Source: JAWSVE01 sp033852115 (GTDB lineage Bacteria; Pseudomonadota; Gammaproteobacteria; Pseudomonadales; Cellvibrionaceae). From it: a stretch of 64,000 nt of DNA. The translations under genes were made by a program, and so were the position numbers. The stretch spans positions 652,172 to 716,171 of the forward strand of contig JAWSVE010000003.1 of assembly GCA_033852115.1 (NCBI GenBank), given 5' to 3'. The first letter of the stretch is position 1. Every line of letters begins with the position of its first letter. The notes beneath the pieces were generated by a model. It was not told where the DNA came from and ran no database searches. It saw nothing but the letters and a program-made list of their open reading frames with translations. Below are positions 52,304 through 62,040 of the stretch, piece by piece.

Positions 52304-53029
52304 TTACGCAGCCACCACTTGAGGCACTCCAGCGGGCGTTTTGCGCCGCGAATTCATACGCAGCCAATAATCGACGCTAACAAATCGTCCTGCGCCGTAG
52401 AACAATAGTGCCAAACACATAATGAAATAGGTCGCCGCAAACTCAATGCCGTTATTCAGGACCACAATACTCCCCTTTTCGAATAACCAGTCCGTATTGC
52501 CATTCTCTCTGAGGATCGAACGCATTTTACTCAACCGACTACCCACCGCTTCACTGTTCTCCAAACTTTCTTGAGCACCAGGAATACCGGCCCAATCCAG
52601 TACCCTCGCACTACTCGTATCAGGGTCTGACGGCGCAATCGCAAACCAGCCGTTGTCCCAATGTGCCGTCGTAGCGGCGATCAGCATCGTAAAGGCTAAA
52701 GGAATACTAATAATGCGCGTCCCCAAGCCAAACAACAGTAGCCAACCACCTAAAAACTCTGACCAAGCGGCTAAAAATGCCAAGACGCTGGGCATGGGCA
52801 AACCCAGCCCCCAGTCGGGATTACCGAACCAAGCAACGATATTGGGGTCTGGTGCAAACTGAGCGAAGAAGCCGACATCAGCACCAAATTGCAACTTGGT
52901 TAATCCCGCTACGATAAAAATAGGGGCTAGATAAAGCCTCAGTAGCAACGGCACAATAAAGTCCAAGCGTTTTAACTGTGCGAATGACTGGCTATAAAGG
53001 TCACTCAATTTGGCGACAAACATGTTCAT
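52304..53029 (-). CDS. DoxX-family membrane protein
   Basis: The 241-residue protein has four main hydrophobic segments and the DoxX features LLRLYLAPIFIVAGLTKLQFG and WSEFLGGWLLLFGLGTRIISIPLAFTMLIA. A soluble insertion of about 70 residues lies between helices three and four (AIAPSDPDTSS to GSIVVLNNG). DoxX proteins are linked to redox stress or quinol metabolism, but the function here is open. It is 116 bases before rhlB on the same strand. Confidence 0.8.
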   Translation of the reverse strand: MNMFVAKLSDLYSQSFAQLKRLDFIVPLLLRLYLAPIFIVAGLTKLQFGADVGFFAQFAPDPNIVAWFGNPDWGLGLPMPSVLAFLAAWSEFLGGWLLLFGLGTRIISIPLAFTMLIAATTAHWDNGWFAIAPSDPDTSSARVLDWAGIPGAQESLENSEAVGSRLSKMRSILRENGNTDWLFEKGSIVVLNNGIEFAATYFIMCLALLFYGAGRFVSVDYWLRMNSRRKTPAGVPQVVAA

Positions 53030-53261
53030 TACGGACTCCCTTCAGGTCTTCGATTATTTTTGTCTGTGAATATAGGCGTCTATAACGTTTGCTCTTTCCC
53101 AAAAGTTACACGCCTACACGTTACCTTTCCAAAAGCTCAATTGAAGTCGCCTAGCATAGCCGCGATAGCACAGTAATGGAATGGAACGGATTTGCATGAC
53201 GTGTCGCGATGAAACGACCGCGAGAACAGGTAGTGAAGTATTTTTTGCCAAGGTGCTGCGC

Positions 53262-54425
53262 TTAACGCGGATTGCTCGTCGCCAAACGCACAGGCATACG
53301 GCGGCTACCCCAGTCACCAGGCTGGCTAGCAAAAACCCCGGCAATAAGGTGCCCACAATGACAACAACTTGCCTGATGGGTAGCCTCATCCTTGAGCGCA
53401 ATGGCCCATTCACCTAACTGGTACCAGTCCCGCTCTATAACGCGAGCGCCACACCCCGGACAGTAAGTGCTACTGCCTTGGGTGTCGTGGACATTGCCGG
53501 TATAAACATAGTGAAGCCCTTTACTGAGCGCGATTCCTCGGGCGGTTTGTAGGGTCGCCATCGGGGTTGAGGGAATATCACGCATCTTCCAGTCAGGGTG
53601 AAATGCAGTAAAATGAAGTGGCACATCGGGCCCGAGGTGATCAAACACCCATTCAGACAATTGGTGTAACTCACTTGCCGAATCATTCTGACCAGGAATC
53701 AATAACGTGGTAATTTCCAACCAGGTATTCGTCTCGTGACGAATATAGCGCAGCGTATCGAGTACATTATTGAGTTCACCGCCACATAACGATCGATAAA
53801 AATCGGCATTAAATGATTTCAAGTCGATATTGGCCGCGTCCATTTCGTTGAAGAAAACCTCGCGTGGCTTATCATCTATATAACCCGCGCTAACCGCCAC
53901 TGACCTTACGCCTCGCTCGCGACATGCCTGCGCAGTATCAATCGCATATTCGAGAAAGATAATGGGGTCGTTGTAGGTAAAAGCCACACTATCACAGGCT
54001 AATTGTTGTGCGGTCACGGCTAGCGTCTCTGGCATCGCGGTATCTGCCAGCGTATCCATCTCACGGGATTTACTCATATCCCAATTTTGGCAAAATTTAC
54101 ACGCGAGATTACAACCCGCCGTGCCAAAACTCAGTACCGAACTCCCTGGCAAAAAATGATTCAGTGGTTTTTTCTCGATGGGGTCGACACAAAAGCCGCT
54201 AGAGCGACCATAGCTGTAAAGTACAACTTCACCATCTTCACAGCCACGTACATAACACAAACCCCTTTGCCCATCGCGCAGCTTACAATGGCGAGGGCAA
54301 ACGTCACACTGCACACGCCCGTCCTCCAGGCGGTGCCAGTATTTTGTGGAGTGCCGTGCAGAATGCCGAGTAGAGTGCCGTGCAGGGTCCTGGGCGGGTG
54401 GCACCGTGTTAGAGTCGCTAGCCAT
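53262..54425 (-). CDS. amrS: AmmeMemoRadiSam system radical SAM enzyme
   Basis: The 387-residue protein is the radical SAM partner of the AmmeMemoRadiSam set. The [4Fe-4S] SAM motif is CNLACKFCQNW (Cys105, Cys109, Cys112). N-terminal cysteines (Cys40, 43, 47, 57) and a C-terminal CPGCGARVIERDW are further possible metal sites. Start ATG 54425 has GAGGAG nine bases upstream; the frame opens at GTG 54449. Residues 15-26 are a tandem repeat (ARHSTRHSARHS). The gene is divergent from the Memo-like and AMMECR1 genes. The reaction is not known. Confidence 0.92.
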   Translation of the reverse strand: MASDSNTVPPAQDPARHSTRHSARHSTKYWHRLEDGRVQCDVCPRHCKLRDGQRGLCYVRGCEDGEVVLYSYGRSSGFCVDPIEKKPLNHFLPGSSVLSFGTAGCNLACKFCQNWDMSKSREMDTLADTAMPETLAVTAQQLACDSVAFTYNDPIIFLEYAIDTAQACRERGVRSVAVSAGYIDDKPREVFFNEMDAANIDLKSFNADFYRSLCGGELNNVLDTLRYIRHETNTWLEITTLLIPGQNDSASELHQLSEWVFDHLGPDVPLHFTAFHPDWKMRDIPSTPMATLQTARGIALSKGLHYVYTGNVHDTQGSSTYCPGCGARVIERDWYQLGEWAIALKDEATHQASCCHCGHLIAGVFASQPGDWGSRRMPVRLATSNPR

Positions 54426-54573
54426 CGCTAAACTCTCCTCAAACCTCACTTCAGTTCAATCAGGCAAGACTATGCCGTACTTGAATAATGACCTAGTCGA
54501 GCCCACTATAAGACTAATGTGGGACTGAACACTCACTTTGCAAGTGCTCAAAGCGTCCTGGAGAATCAAGACG

Positions 54574-55491
54574 ATGACGATAGACAGAGTCGATACGAAC
54601 GGTATTAAAGCAGGCGGAACCAACGTACGCCGCGCTGCCGTTGCCGGACAGTTTTATTCCGACAATCCCGATCAGCTTCAGCGTGACGTGATGCATTATT
54701 TACAACACAATTCTCAGCCACACGAATTCCAACAACATGCCTTACCAGTGCACGGCTTACAAGGTCATCAATTACCTCCCGATGATTTTGATCCCATCCG
54801 CGCACAAGATATCAAAGCCATCGTTGTTCCCCATGCGGGTTATATTTATTCTGGCAGCGTCGCCGCCACAGCCTTTAATGCAATCACCGCAAGAAAATCT
54901 CAAATTAAGCGCGTTATTTTATTAGGCCCAAGTCATCGAGTGCCGCTAAGTCGCATTGCACTGCCCAACTCCAACGCATTCGAAACCCCATTGGGGTCCG
55001 TTCCTCTTGACGTAGACATACTGCAACAGCTAGAAAAATTCCCAGAAGTCGAGGTCAACGCTCTCGCCCATCAATTTGAACATAGCTTGGAAGTGCAGTT
55101 ACCGTTTTTACAAACAGTACTCGATAACTTTCAACTCGTGCCTTTAGTGGTTGGCCACGTCTCATCCGATGTCGTCGCAAAACTACTGACGCCATTCATC
55201 AAATCACCTGAAAACCTCATCGTGATTAGTTCGGACCTAAGCCACTTTCACCCTTATGGAGAAGCGCAAGCAATAGATCACCACACCAGTGAACTGATCG
55301 AAGCGAAGTCTTACACCTTAAACGGCGAACAAGCCTGTGGCTGCAATCCACTCAATGGCCTGCTAAAACTCGCGGCGGACAATCATTGGACTGTTGCCAC
55401 CATCGACCAATGTAATTCCGGCGATACGGCGGGCAATAAAGATCAAGTGGTAGGATACGGCGCCTACCTCGTGTACCAGCCATCAACCTAA
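54574..55491 (+). CDS. amrB: AmmeMemoRadiSam system protein B, Memo-like
   Basis: The 305-residue protein is a bacterial Memo family member, related to extradiol dioxygenases and human MEMO1. It starts with RRAAVAGQFYSDNPDQL, and metal-ligand-like residues appear in VVPHAGYIYSG, LLGPSHRVPLS, SSDLSHFHPYGEA and ACGCNPLNGLL, matching the His-His-Cys set of MEMO1. ATG 54574 is preferred over TTG 54538. It is ten bases before the AMMECR1 gene. Biochemical role unknown. Confidence 0.92.
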   Translation: MTIDRVDTNGIKAGGTNVRRAAVAGQFYSDNPDQLQRDVMHYLQHNSQPHEFQQHALPVHGLQGHQLPPDDFDPIRAQDIKAIVVPHAGYIYSGSVAATAFNAITARKSQIKRVILLGPSHRVPLSRIALPNSNAFETPLGSVPLDVDILQQLEKFPEVEVNALAHQFEHSLEVQLPFLQTVLDNFQLVPLVVGHVSSDVVAKLLTPFIKSPENLIVISSDLSHFHPYGEAQAIDHHTSELIEAKSYTLNGEQACGCNPLNGLLKLAADNHWTVATIDQCNSGDTAGNKDQVVGYGAYLVYQPST

Positions 55492-55501
55492 AGGGCATCG
55501 G

Positions 55502-56092
55502 ATGCGAGATTCAATCGTAGACCGCTCATTCGAACTGAGCATAGACGACCAGAAAACGCTGTTGCGGCTGGCACGAACAACCATCGAGAGTGGAGCCCAG
55601 AGCGGCACAGCAACCCCGGTTAACGTAAACGATTACCCTGCCTCGCTCGCCGTTCTCGCGTCGAGTTTTGTGACCCTGCACAAGAATGATCAACTACGCG
55701 GGTGTATCGGCAGCCTCAGTCCAACTCAAGCCTTGGTATCTGATGTCGCTGAACACGCTTACGCCGCAGCCTTTCGTGACCCACGCTTTCCAGCCGTTAC
55801 GGAAGACGAAGTGCCCGCGTTGCATATCGAAATCTCAGTCCTCACTCCGCAACAACCTATCGACTGCAGCAGCGAAGAAGACCTCTTAAACCAATTAAAC
55901 GCCAACCAAGATGGCCTCACCATTGAGGATGGCCACTACCACGCAACCTTTTTGCCCAGCGTGTGGGCGCAACTACCAGACAAACGAGAGTTTTTAGCAC
56001 AACTCAAGCGCAAAGCGGGTTTATCAAGCGACCACTGGAGTCATCACTTTAAAGCGTACCGTTACCACACCCTCAGTTTTGCAGAAGACTGA
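55502..56092 (+). CDS. amrA: AmmeMemoRadiSam system protein A, AMMECR1 domain
   Basis: The 196-residue protein is an AMMECR1-domain protein. Family motifs are LRGCIGSLSPTQALVSDVAEHAYAAAFRDPRFPAV and FLPSVWAQLPDKREFLAQLKRKAGL. It directly follows the Memo gene, so all three components of the system are present. Function unknown; a link to RNA or nucleotide modification has been suggested only by context. Confidence 0.92.
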   Translation: MRDSIVDRSFELSIDDQKTLLRLARTTIESGAQSGTATPVNVNDYPASLAVLASSFVTLHKNDQLRGCIGSLSPTQALVSDVAEHAYAAAFRDPRFPAVTEDEVPALHIEISVLTPQQPIDCSSEEDLLNQLNANQDGLTIEDGHYHATFLPSVWAQLPDKREFLAQLKRKAGLSSDHWSHHFKAYRYHTLSFAED

Positions 56093-56176
56093 TCTAGCTC
56101 GATCAAAACGAACCTGGACAATCCACAGCAATCCAGGTACAAAGCCAGCCCACACCCTTAAATCGATTTGTTGTTT

Positions 56177-58060
56177 ATGTCCCTGCTACGCCTTTCTGAT
56201 ATCCACCTCGCCTTTGGCACTCACGTGATTCTCGACCATATTGAACTGGTGATTCAGCCAAAACAAAAAATTGGCTTGTTGGGACGTAACGGTGCAGGCA
56301 AGTCGACATTTTTGAAGCTACTGGCAGGTGAAATTAAGGCCGACAGTGGCGAATACTGGCAAAGCCCCAGCTGCAAAATTGCCTATCTCGATCAAAGTCT
56401 TCCAGAAGCTCGCGACATTACTATTTACGATTACGTTGCCGAAGGTTTAGGCGACCTGGGTGGCTTGCTGCAAGAGTTTCATCACCTGGCACAAGAAGCG
56501 ACTGAAGAATCATTAATACAATTGGAGCGAGTGCAACAAAAAATCGAAGCCGCCAATGGCTGGATGTTCCAGCAGCGTATCGAATCCACGCTATCGCAAC
56601 TCAACCTGCCAGCCGATACTAAACTAGCCACACTCTCTGGCGGTTGGCGACGTCGCGCTTCACTCGCCAAAGCACTGGTTAGCCAGCCGGATATTTTATT
56701 GCTCGACGAGCCCACCAACCACCTCGATATCCCCACGATTCAATGGCTGGAAAATCTGCTCAACGAATTCCAAGGCACCATCATCGTGATTACCCACGAC
56801 CGTAGCTTTCTACAAAATATCGCCACAGAGATTTTCGAACTTGATCGCGGTGAATTGCGAACCTGGCAGGGTGACTATCAAGGCTTTTTGCGCTTTCGCG
56901 AACAACAGCTCGCAGCAGAAGAAAAAACCAATAGCGAATTCGATAAAAAATTAGCCAAAGAAGAACAGTGGATTCGACAAGGGATTAAAGCGCGACGAAC
57001 CCGCAACGAAGGCCGTGTACGAGCACTCAAAGAAATGCGCAAGGAACGCCAAGCTCGCCGCGAAACTCAAGGCACCGCTAACATGCAACTGGAGCAGGCC
57101 TCCAAGTCAGGCAAGATCGTCGTCGAAGCGGACAACATTAGCAAACGTTACGACGACAAAACCGTCGTACCGCCCTTTTCCACGTTAATTCAACGGGGCG
57201 ATCGTATAGGTATTGTTGGCGCCAACGGCGCTGGGAAAACAACCCTGCTTAAATGTTTACTGGGCCAGCTCGAACCGGATACAGGCAGTGTTAAACTCGG
57301 CACCAAATTGGAAGTTGCCTATTTTGATCAGCTACGCAGCCAACTGGATTTAGAAAAGTCGGTAATAGACAACATTGCCGAGGGCCGAGAATTTATCACT
57401 ATTAATGGTGTACAGCGTCACGTCATCAGTTATCTGCAAGATTTTCTATTCACGCCCGACCGTACCCGTCAGCCAGTGAAAGCACTCTCTGGTGGTGAAC
57501 AAAACCGACTGATCCTCGCCTACCTGTTCAGCAAACCCAGCAATCTACTGGTACTCGATGAGCCAACCAACGACCTAGACATGGAAACACTAGAGCTGCT
57601 GGAAGACTTGTTAATCAATTACCAAGGTACCTTGCTACTAGTCAGCCACGACCGCGCGTTCATTGATAATGTTGTCACCAGTGTCATCGTGTTCGAAGCC
57701 GATGGCGAACTTCAAGAATATGTTGGCGGCTACACTGACTGGGAAGATCACGGAGGCAAACTAGTCGACCTATCCCCCAAACCCAAAAAGGCCGCGTCGG
57801 AAGCAAAAGCGGAAGCCGCAAGCAAAGCGCAACCGAAGAAAAAGCTGTCCTATAAAGTGCAACGCGAATTGGAAGAACTCCCCAATAAAATCGAAGCGGC
57901 CGAAACACTGATTGAGGAACTGTCAGCTAAAACCAGTGAAGCGGGTTTTTACGAGCAACCGGCGGACACCGTCAACGAAACCATGCAACAGCTCGCCGAC
58001 ACCCAAGCAAAACTAGACGCTCTCTATCAGCGCTGGGAAGAGATCGAAAACGAACTCTAA
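56177..58060 (+). CDS. uup: ABC-F ATPase Uup
   Basis: Uup is a soluble ABC-F protein with two ATPase domains, tied to ribosome function and to transposon-excision phenotypes. It has 627 residues. ABC1 has GRNGAGKST, LSGGWRRRASLAKAL and LLDEPTNHLDI. The inter-domain arm is rich in Arg and Lys. ABC2 has GANGAGKTT, LSGGEQNRLILAYL and LDEPTNDLD. The C-terminal coiled coil (about 560-627) is typical of Uup and separates it from EttA and YbiT. Start ATG 56177 is chosen over TTG 56168. Confidence 0.93.
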   Translation: MSLLRLSDIHLAFGTHVILDHIELVIQPKQKIGLLGRNGAGKSTFLKLLAGEIKADSGEYWQSPSCKIAYLDQSLPEARDITIYDYVAEGLGDLGGLLQEFHHLAQEATEESLIQLERVQQKIEAANGWMFQQRIESTLSQLNLPADTKLATLSGGWRRRASLAKALVSQPDILLLDEPTNHLDIPTIQWLENLLNEFQGTIIVITHDRSFLQNIATEIFELDRGELRTWQGDYQGFLRFREQQLAAEEKTNSEFDKKLAKEEQWIRQGIKARRTRNEGRVRALKEMRKERQARRETQGTANMQLEQASKSGKIVVEADNISKRYDDKTVVPPFSTLIQRGDRIGIVGANGAGKTTLLKCLLGQLEPDTGSVKLGTKLEVAYFDQLRSQLDLEKSVIDNIAEGREFITINGVQRHVISYLQDFLFTPDRTRQPVKALSGGEQNRLILAYLFSKPSNLLVLDEPTNDLDMETLELLEDLLINYQGTLLLVSHDRAFIDNVVTSVIVFEADGELQEYVGGYTDWEDHGGKLVDLSPKPKKAASEAKAEAASKAQPKKKLSYKVQRELEELPNKIEAAETLIEELSAKTSEAGFYEQPADTVNETMQQLADTQAKLDALYQRWEEIENEL

Positions 58061-58200
58061 CCCGACCATTCAGCTTAATCATTTATTACCCTACCCCGTT
58101 TGCGAGGTATGTCTAATTATGGTAATATCGCGCTCTATTGCACGCAACATAATGATAATAAGCTTCTCGGTTCTCACCGGCTAAAAACCATAGGACTTTT

Positions 58201-59238
58201 ATGTGTAAGCCACTCGCTAGAGCGCTGGCAACCGCCGGGCTAATGATGGCGGCGATACTTCTTAGCAGCTGTTCAGACCAGCTTAATGTTAAACGCCCCT
58301 ACATTCTTACCACGGCCACCACAGGCGGCACCTATTATCCTGTCGGTGTCGCATTGGCGACACTGACCAAATCGCAACTTAGCCACAACGCGGGCATCTC
58401 CCTATCCGCTATTAGCTCAGCAGGCTCTCTCGAAAATATAAAACTGCTGCGCGACAACCAAGCACAATTCGCCATGTTGCAGGGCATTTTTGCCGCTTGG
58501 GCTTGGCGAGGTGAAGGCCCGATCCGCAAACCGCAAACCCATTTGCGCAGCGTTAGCGCGATGTGGAATAACGTCGAACATTTTGTGCTGTTAACCGAGT
58601 TAGTCGACAAAGGCACCATTAGCGATCTTGCACAATTGCAAGGTGAGCGTTTTGTTTTAGGTGCGCGTAACTCAGGAGCCGAACGCACCGGTGCGTTTAT
58701 ACTGGATCAGCTGCACATCGATTACCAAAACCAGTTCGACTTAGCCTATATGGGCTACGGCGCAACCGCTAACGCCATTCAAGATGGCAACATTGTCGGC
58801 ATGAATATTCCGGCTGGCGCTCCTGTAAGCGCTATCACTCGCGCCTATGCCGCGCTTGGTGAAGACATGACACTACTCAGTTTTACCCAAGCCGAGCTCG
58901 ATGCGATTAATAGCAAATATCCACTTTGGGATTTTTACCCACTGAAAGCCGAGCTTTATCCCAACCAAACCACCGGTATTCAGTCCATCGCTCACCCCAA
59001 CGTGCTGGCGGTAAGAGCCGATGTGCCGGAAGAAGATGTCTATCAAATCACTAAAACGATTTGGGAAAATTTAGCGGCACTCAATGATATTCACAAAGCC
59101 ACTCGCGACATGAAACTCGACCGCGCCCTAAAAGGCTTGGGCGCGCCGCTACACCCCGGCGCTATTCGCTACTTTCGTGAGAAAGGTTTAACGATTCCAG
59201 AAGCGCTCTTACCACCGGAGGTGACCGTCAATGAATAA
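58201..59238 (+). CDS. TAXI-family TRAP transporter solute-binding lipoprotein
   Basis: The 345-residue protein has a lipoprotein signal with lipobox LLSSC (Cys24), then a TAXI-type solute-binding domain with LTTATTGGTYYPVGVALATL, SAGSLENIKLLRDNQAQFAMLQ and FVLGARNSGAERTGAFILDQL. TAXI proteins bind small organic acids such as glutamate. The last eight bases overlap the permease gene. Substrate not deduced. Confidence 0.9.
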   Translation: MCKPLARALATAGLMMAAILLSSCSDQLNVKRPYILTTATTGGTYYPVGVALATLTKSQLSHNAGISLSAISSAGSLENIKLLRDNQAQFAMLQGIFAAWAWRGEGPIRKPQTHLRSVSAMWNNVEHFVLLTELVDKGTISDLAQLQGERFVLGARNSGAERTGAFILDQLHIDYQNQFDLAYMGYGATANAIQDGNIVGMNIPAGAPVSAITRAYAALGEDMTLLSFTQAELDAINSKYPLWDFYPLKAELYPNQTTGIQSIAHPNVLAVRADVPEEDVYQITKTIWENLAALNDIHKATRDMKLDRALKGLGAPLHPGAIRYFREKGLTIPEALLPPEVTVNE

Positions 59239-61294
59239 CACCTCCTCGTTACCCCGGTCACCATTAGTATGGTTTGCCTTCGCGTTTGCGATTTTTCATG
59301 TTTATACCAATTTATTTGCGTCGCTGTCAGAGCTATGGTTTTCCGCGATTCACTTCGGCGGGTTTGCCGTTTTATGTGCGTTAAATTTCCATAAACCGCC
59401 AGCACCTTCTCCAGCTTCACCACCATCAACCCATCAAACCAAAACGCCGGGCTGGCAACTCGCCTTGCGTTTTATATTGGTTGGTATAGCCGTAGCCGTT
59501 CCCGCCTATTTAATACTTTTTGAAAATGCGCTCTATGCCCGCGAAGCCGATTTTATTCTCAGCGATTACCTTTTTGCTGGTGCCGCCGTTTTGCTAGCCA
59601 TGGAGTTAACTCGCCGCACCACCGGCTGGTTTATGCCCTGCTTAGTGTTGGTTAGCCTCGCCTACATGCTATTTCTCGGGCGCTTTATTCCCGGTGTGTT
59701 TGCATTCCCCGGCTTGAGTTTAGAAACCGTCCTGTATCGCAGCTATTTCAGCAGTGAAGGGATGTTTGGCATGGTAGCCAATATTTCTGCCACCTACGTT
59801 TTTATGTTTATTTTATTCGGCGCGTTTTTACTCCGCTCGGGTGCCGGTGACTTTATTATCAAACTCGCCCAATGTGTTGCTGGTCGTTACACCGGTGGCG
59901 CGGGAATGGTGGCGACCATTGGTAGCGGCTTAATGGGTTCGGTATCCGGTTCTGCCGTTGCCAATACCGTATCGGTTGGCGTGATTACCATTCCGATGAT
60001 GAACAAATCAGGCTTTAGCGCAAAGTTTTCTGCCGGTGTGGTAGCGTCAGCGTCAACGGGTGGGCAATTAATGCCGCCGGTAATGGGTGCCGGTGCATTT
60101 GTCATGGCGAGCTACACCCAAATTTCTTACTTACAGATTATTGCTTTATCGGTCTTACCCGCATTACTGTATTTTTTAACCGTCGCTTTTTTTGTGCGGA
60201 TTGAAGCGCGCCGACTCAACCTCAGGCCCGATACCGACAATGCGCCTAAAATCAGCACTGTATTGAAGGACGGTTGGCCATTTATTTTTCCGATTGCGGT
60301 CTTGGTTGCCCTACTCATTATCGGCTACACACCCACCACGGCGGCGGCGCTTTCAATTATTGCCGTGATTGTATCGTCCTGGCTGTCGGCAACGCCTATG
60401 GCAATCCCGCAATGCATTGAAGCGTGTGTTGATGCGGTACGCACCATGATTCCCACGGCCTTGTTGTTGGTTGCCGTTGGTTTAATTATCAATGTAGTGA
60501 ACACCACCGGCGTCGGCAATTCATTCTCTTATATGATTGTTGAATGGGCCGATGGCAGTTTGTTGATTACCCTAGCGCTTGTCGCTTTTGCCTCATTAAT
60601 TTTGGGCATGGGTTTACCCGTAACCGCGTCGTACATTGTGCTCGCGACGCTGGCAGCGCCCATGTTATTTGACTTGATGACGCAAGCACACTTATTAGCC
60701 GCGTTAAAAGCAGGCGACTTACCCAGCAATGTGCAGGCGACAATTGATTTGTTTGGCGGGGATGTACAACGTGCACTGCGCGAAATGCCTCTCGAAATGA
60801 AACAAATCATTCGCGAGACATTACTCGACCCCGCGCTGCTGTCTGGCACACTGCTCGCTGCACATTTAATTATTTTTTGGCTATCCCAAGACAGCAACGT
60901 GACACCACCCGTGTGCCTAGCCGCATTCGCTGCAGCAGGGGTCGCAGGCACGCCCCCCATGGCAACCGGTATTACTTCGTGGAAAGTCTCAAAAGGTTTA
61001 TACCTGGTGCCACTGCTTTTTGCCTATTCGCCATTAATTACTGGCTCCTGGCCTGAACGGCTGGAAATTTTCGCGTGGTCGGTGATTGGGCTGTATGCGT
61101 TAGCCGGGATTTTGCAATGGCACCTAGAGAGGAAACTAAACCTCATCACTGCGCCATTGTTATTATTAAGTGCGGGATTGCTGCTGTGGACGCCGTTGGG
61201 CATCACGTGGCACTGCCTGGGAGCAATGCTATTTGCAGCCGTTTTTATCTATCAACGAAAACAGGCGACGGCATTTTTAAACCAAGCCGCTTAG
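59231..61294 (+). CDS. TRAP transporter permease, fused 4TM/12TM
   Basis: The 687-residue inner-membrane protein is a fused DctQ/DctM-type TRAP permease of the kind that pairs with TAXI binding proteins. Signature segments include GSGLMGSVSGSAVANTVSVGVITIPMMNKSGFSAKFSAGVVASASTGGQLMPPVMGAGAF and LILGMGLPVTASYIVLATLAAP. It starts with an eight-base overlap on the binding-protein gene, so the two are translationally coupled. Transport is Na+-coupled in known members. Confidence 0.92.
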   Translation: MNNTSSLPRSPLVWFAFAFAIFHVYTNLFASLSELWFSAIHFGGFAVLCALNFHKPPAPSPASPPSTHQTKTPGWQLALRFILVGIAVAVPAYLILFENALYAREADFILSDYLFAGAAVLLAMELTRRTTGWFMPCLVLVSLAYMLFLGRFIPGVFAFPGLSLETVLYRSYFSSEGMFGMVANISATYVFMFILFGAFLLRSGAGDFIIKLAQCVAGRYTGGAGMVATIGSGLMGSVSGSAVANTVSVGVITIPMMNKSGFSAKFSAGVVASASTGGQLMPPVMGAGAFVMASYTQISYLQIIALSVLPALLYFLTVAFFVRIEARRLNLRPDTDNAPKISTVLKDGWPFIFPIAVLVALLIIGYTPTTAAALSIIAVIVSSWLSATPMAIPQCIEACVDAVRTMIPTALLLVAVGLIINVVNTTGVGNSFSYMIVEWADGSLLITLALVAFASLILGMGLPVTASYIVLATLAAPMLFDLMTQAHLLAALKAGDLPSNVQATIDLFGGDVQRALREMPLEMKQIIRETLLDPALLSGTLLAAHLIIFWLSQDSNVTPPVCLAAFAAAGVAGTPPMATGITSWKVSKGLYLVPLLFAYSPLITGSWPERLEIFAWSVIGLYALAGILQWHLERKLNLITAPLLLLSAGLLLWTPLGITWHCLGAMLFAAVFIYQRKQATAFLNQAA

Positions 61295-61320
61295 ATTATT
61301 GCTCGGTGTAAAATCGGCAT

Positions 61321-61353
61321 CGTTAGCCCGCGCTTGAGCAAGCCGTGCTAACG
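61321..61353. repeat. Hairpin after the TRAP genes
   Basis: CGTTAGC (61321-61327) pairs with GCTAACG (61347-61353), and inside it GCTTG-AG-CAAGC forms a second stem. No T-run follows in either direction, so it is only a possible terminator. Confidence 0.4.
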
Positions 61354-61406
61354 GTGAGAATTGCAGCCATGACTATTTTGCCAAAGCGCTGAACATAATG
61401 CGGCCC

Positions 61407-61955
61407 TCAAGTACTCTCAAAAATACCCGTATCTTTACCGTCCATACTTTGGGTATTGTTTTTTCGCCAGTAGTCTTCAACACCTTCACGGCCATTCTTA
61501 TCCGCCCATTTATTTAAGGTATCTCGCTCACCCACTAGCTCGTAAAACGGCACGGCAAACCCACAAGACGTTTGCACCAAACTAATATCCAGCTCAAAGA
61601 CTTGGCGCGAACCGGTATATGTGGGAAACAACTGAACCATCGTGTCCCAGTCCGCGTCTCTCGGGTGAATAACCCGCGCCTGCCCATACAACCGCATGAT
61701 TAGCGGCTGCTTATCAAACGAGCAAAACATAATCGTCATACGGCCATTTTCTAACACGTGAGCCGCTGACTCATTACCACTACCGGTTAAATTCAACCAC
61801 GCCACTTTAGATTCATTGAGCACGCGAAAGCTGTCCATGCCTTTGGGGGATACATTCACTCGACCTTCGCTACCCGCCGTACCCACAAAGAAAATATGCT
61901 GGTCTTTAATAAAGTCGATGTGCGTGTCTGTGAGTGTTTGAAATTGCTCTGCCAT
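61407..61955 (-). CDS. Pyridoxamine 5'-phosphate oxidase-fold protein
   Basis: The 182-residue protein has the split-barrel flavin-binding fold: FIKDQHIFFVGTAGSEGRVNVSPKGMDSFRVL, AWLNLTGSGNESAAHVLENGRMTIMFCSF and LRLYGQARVIHP. Family members bind FMN or F420-like cofactors. The C-terminal part contains SCGFAVPFYEL and YWRKNNTQSMDG. It is not PdxH; function unknown. Confidence 0.8.
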   Translation of the reverse strand: MAEQFQTLTDTHIDFIKDQHIFFVGTAGSEGRVNVSPKGMDSFRVLNESKVAWLNLTGSGNESAAHVLENGRMTIMFCSFDKQPLIMRLYGQARVIHPRDADWDTMVQLFPTYTGSRQVFELDISLVQTSCGFAVPFYELVGERDTLNKWADKNGREGVEDYWRKNNTQSMDGKDTGIFEST

Positions 61956-62040
61956 GAGATGTCCTTACGTCAATAATCTGGGTCACCAGTATCCAGATTT
62001 AACCTGCTGTGTCTATGCTTAAAATCGCGGATGAAAACAG

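Noticed and set aside
53114..53413. 99-codon minus-strand ORF overlapping amrS
   Set aside because: Overlaps the well-supported amrS frame and has unnatural composition.
61321..61353. Hairpin after the TRAP genes as a firm terminator
   Set aside because: No T-run on either strand; kept only as a repeat.
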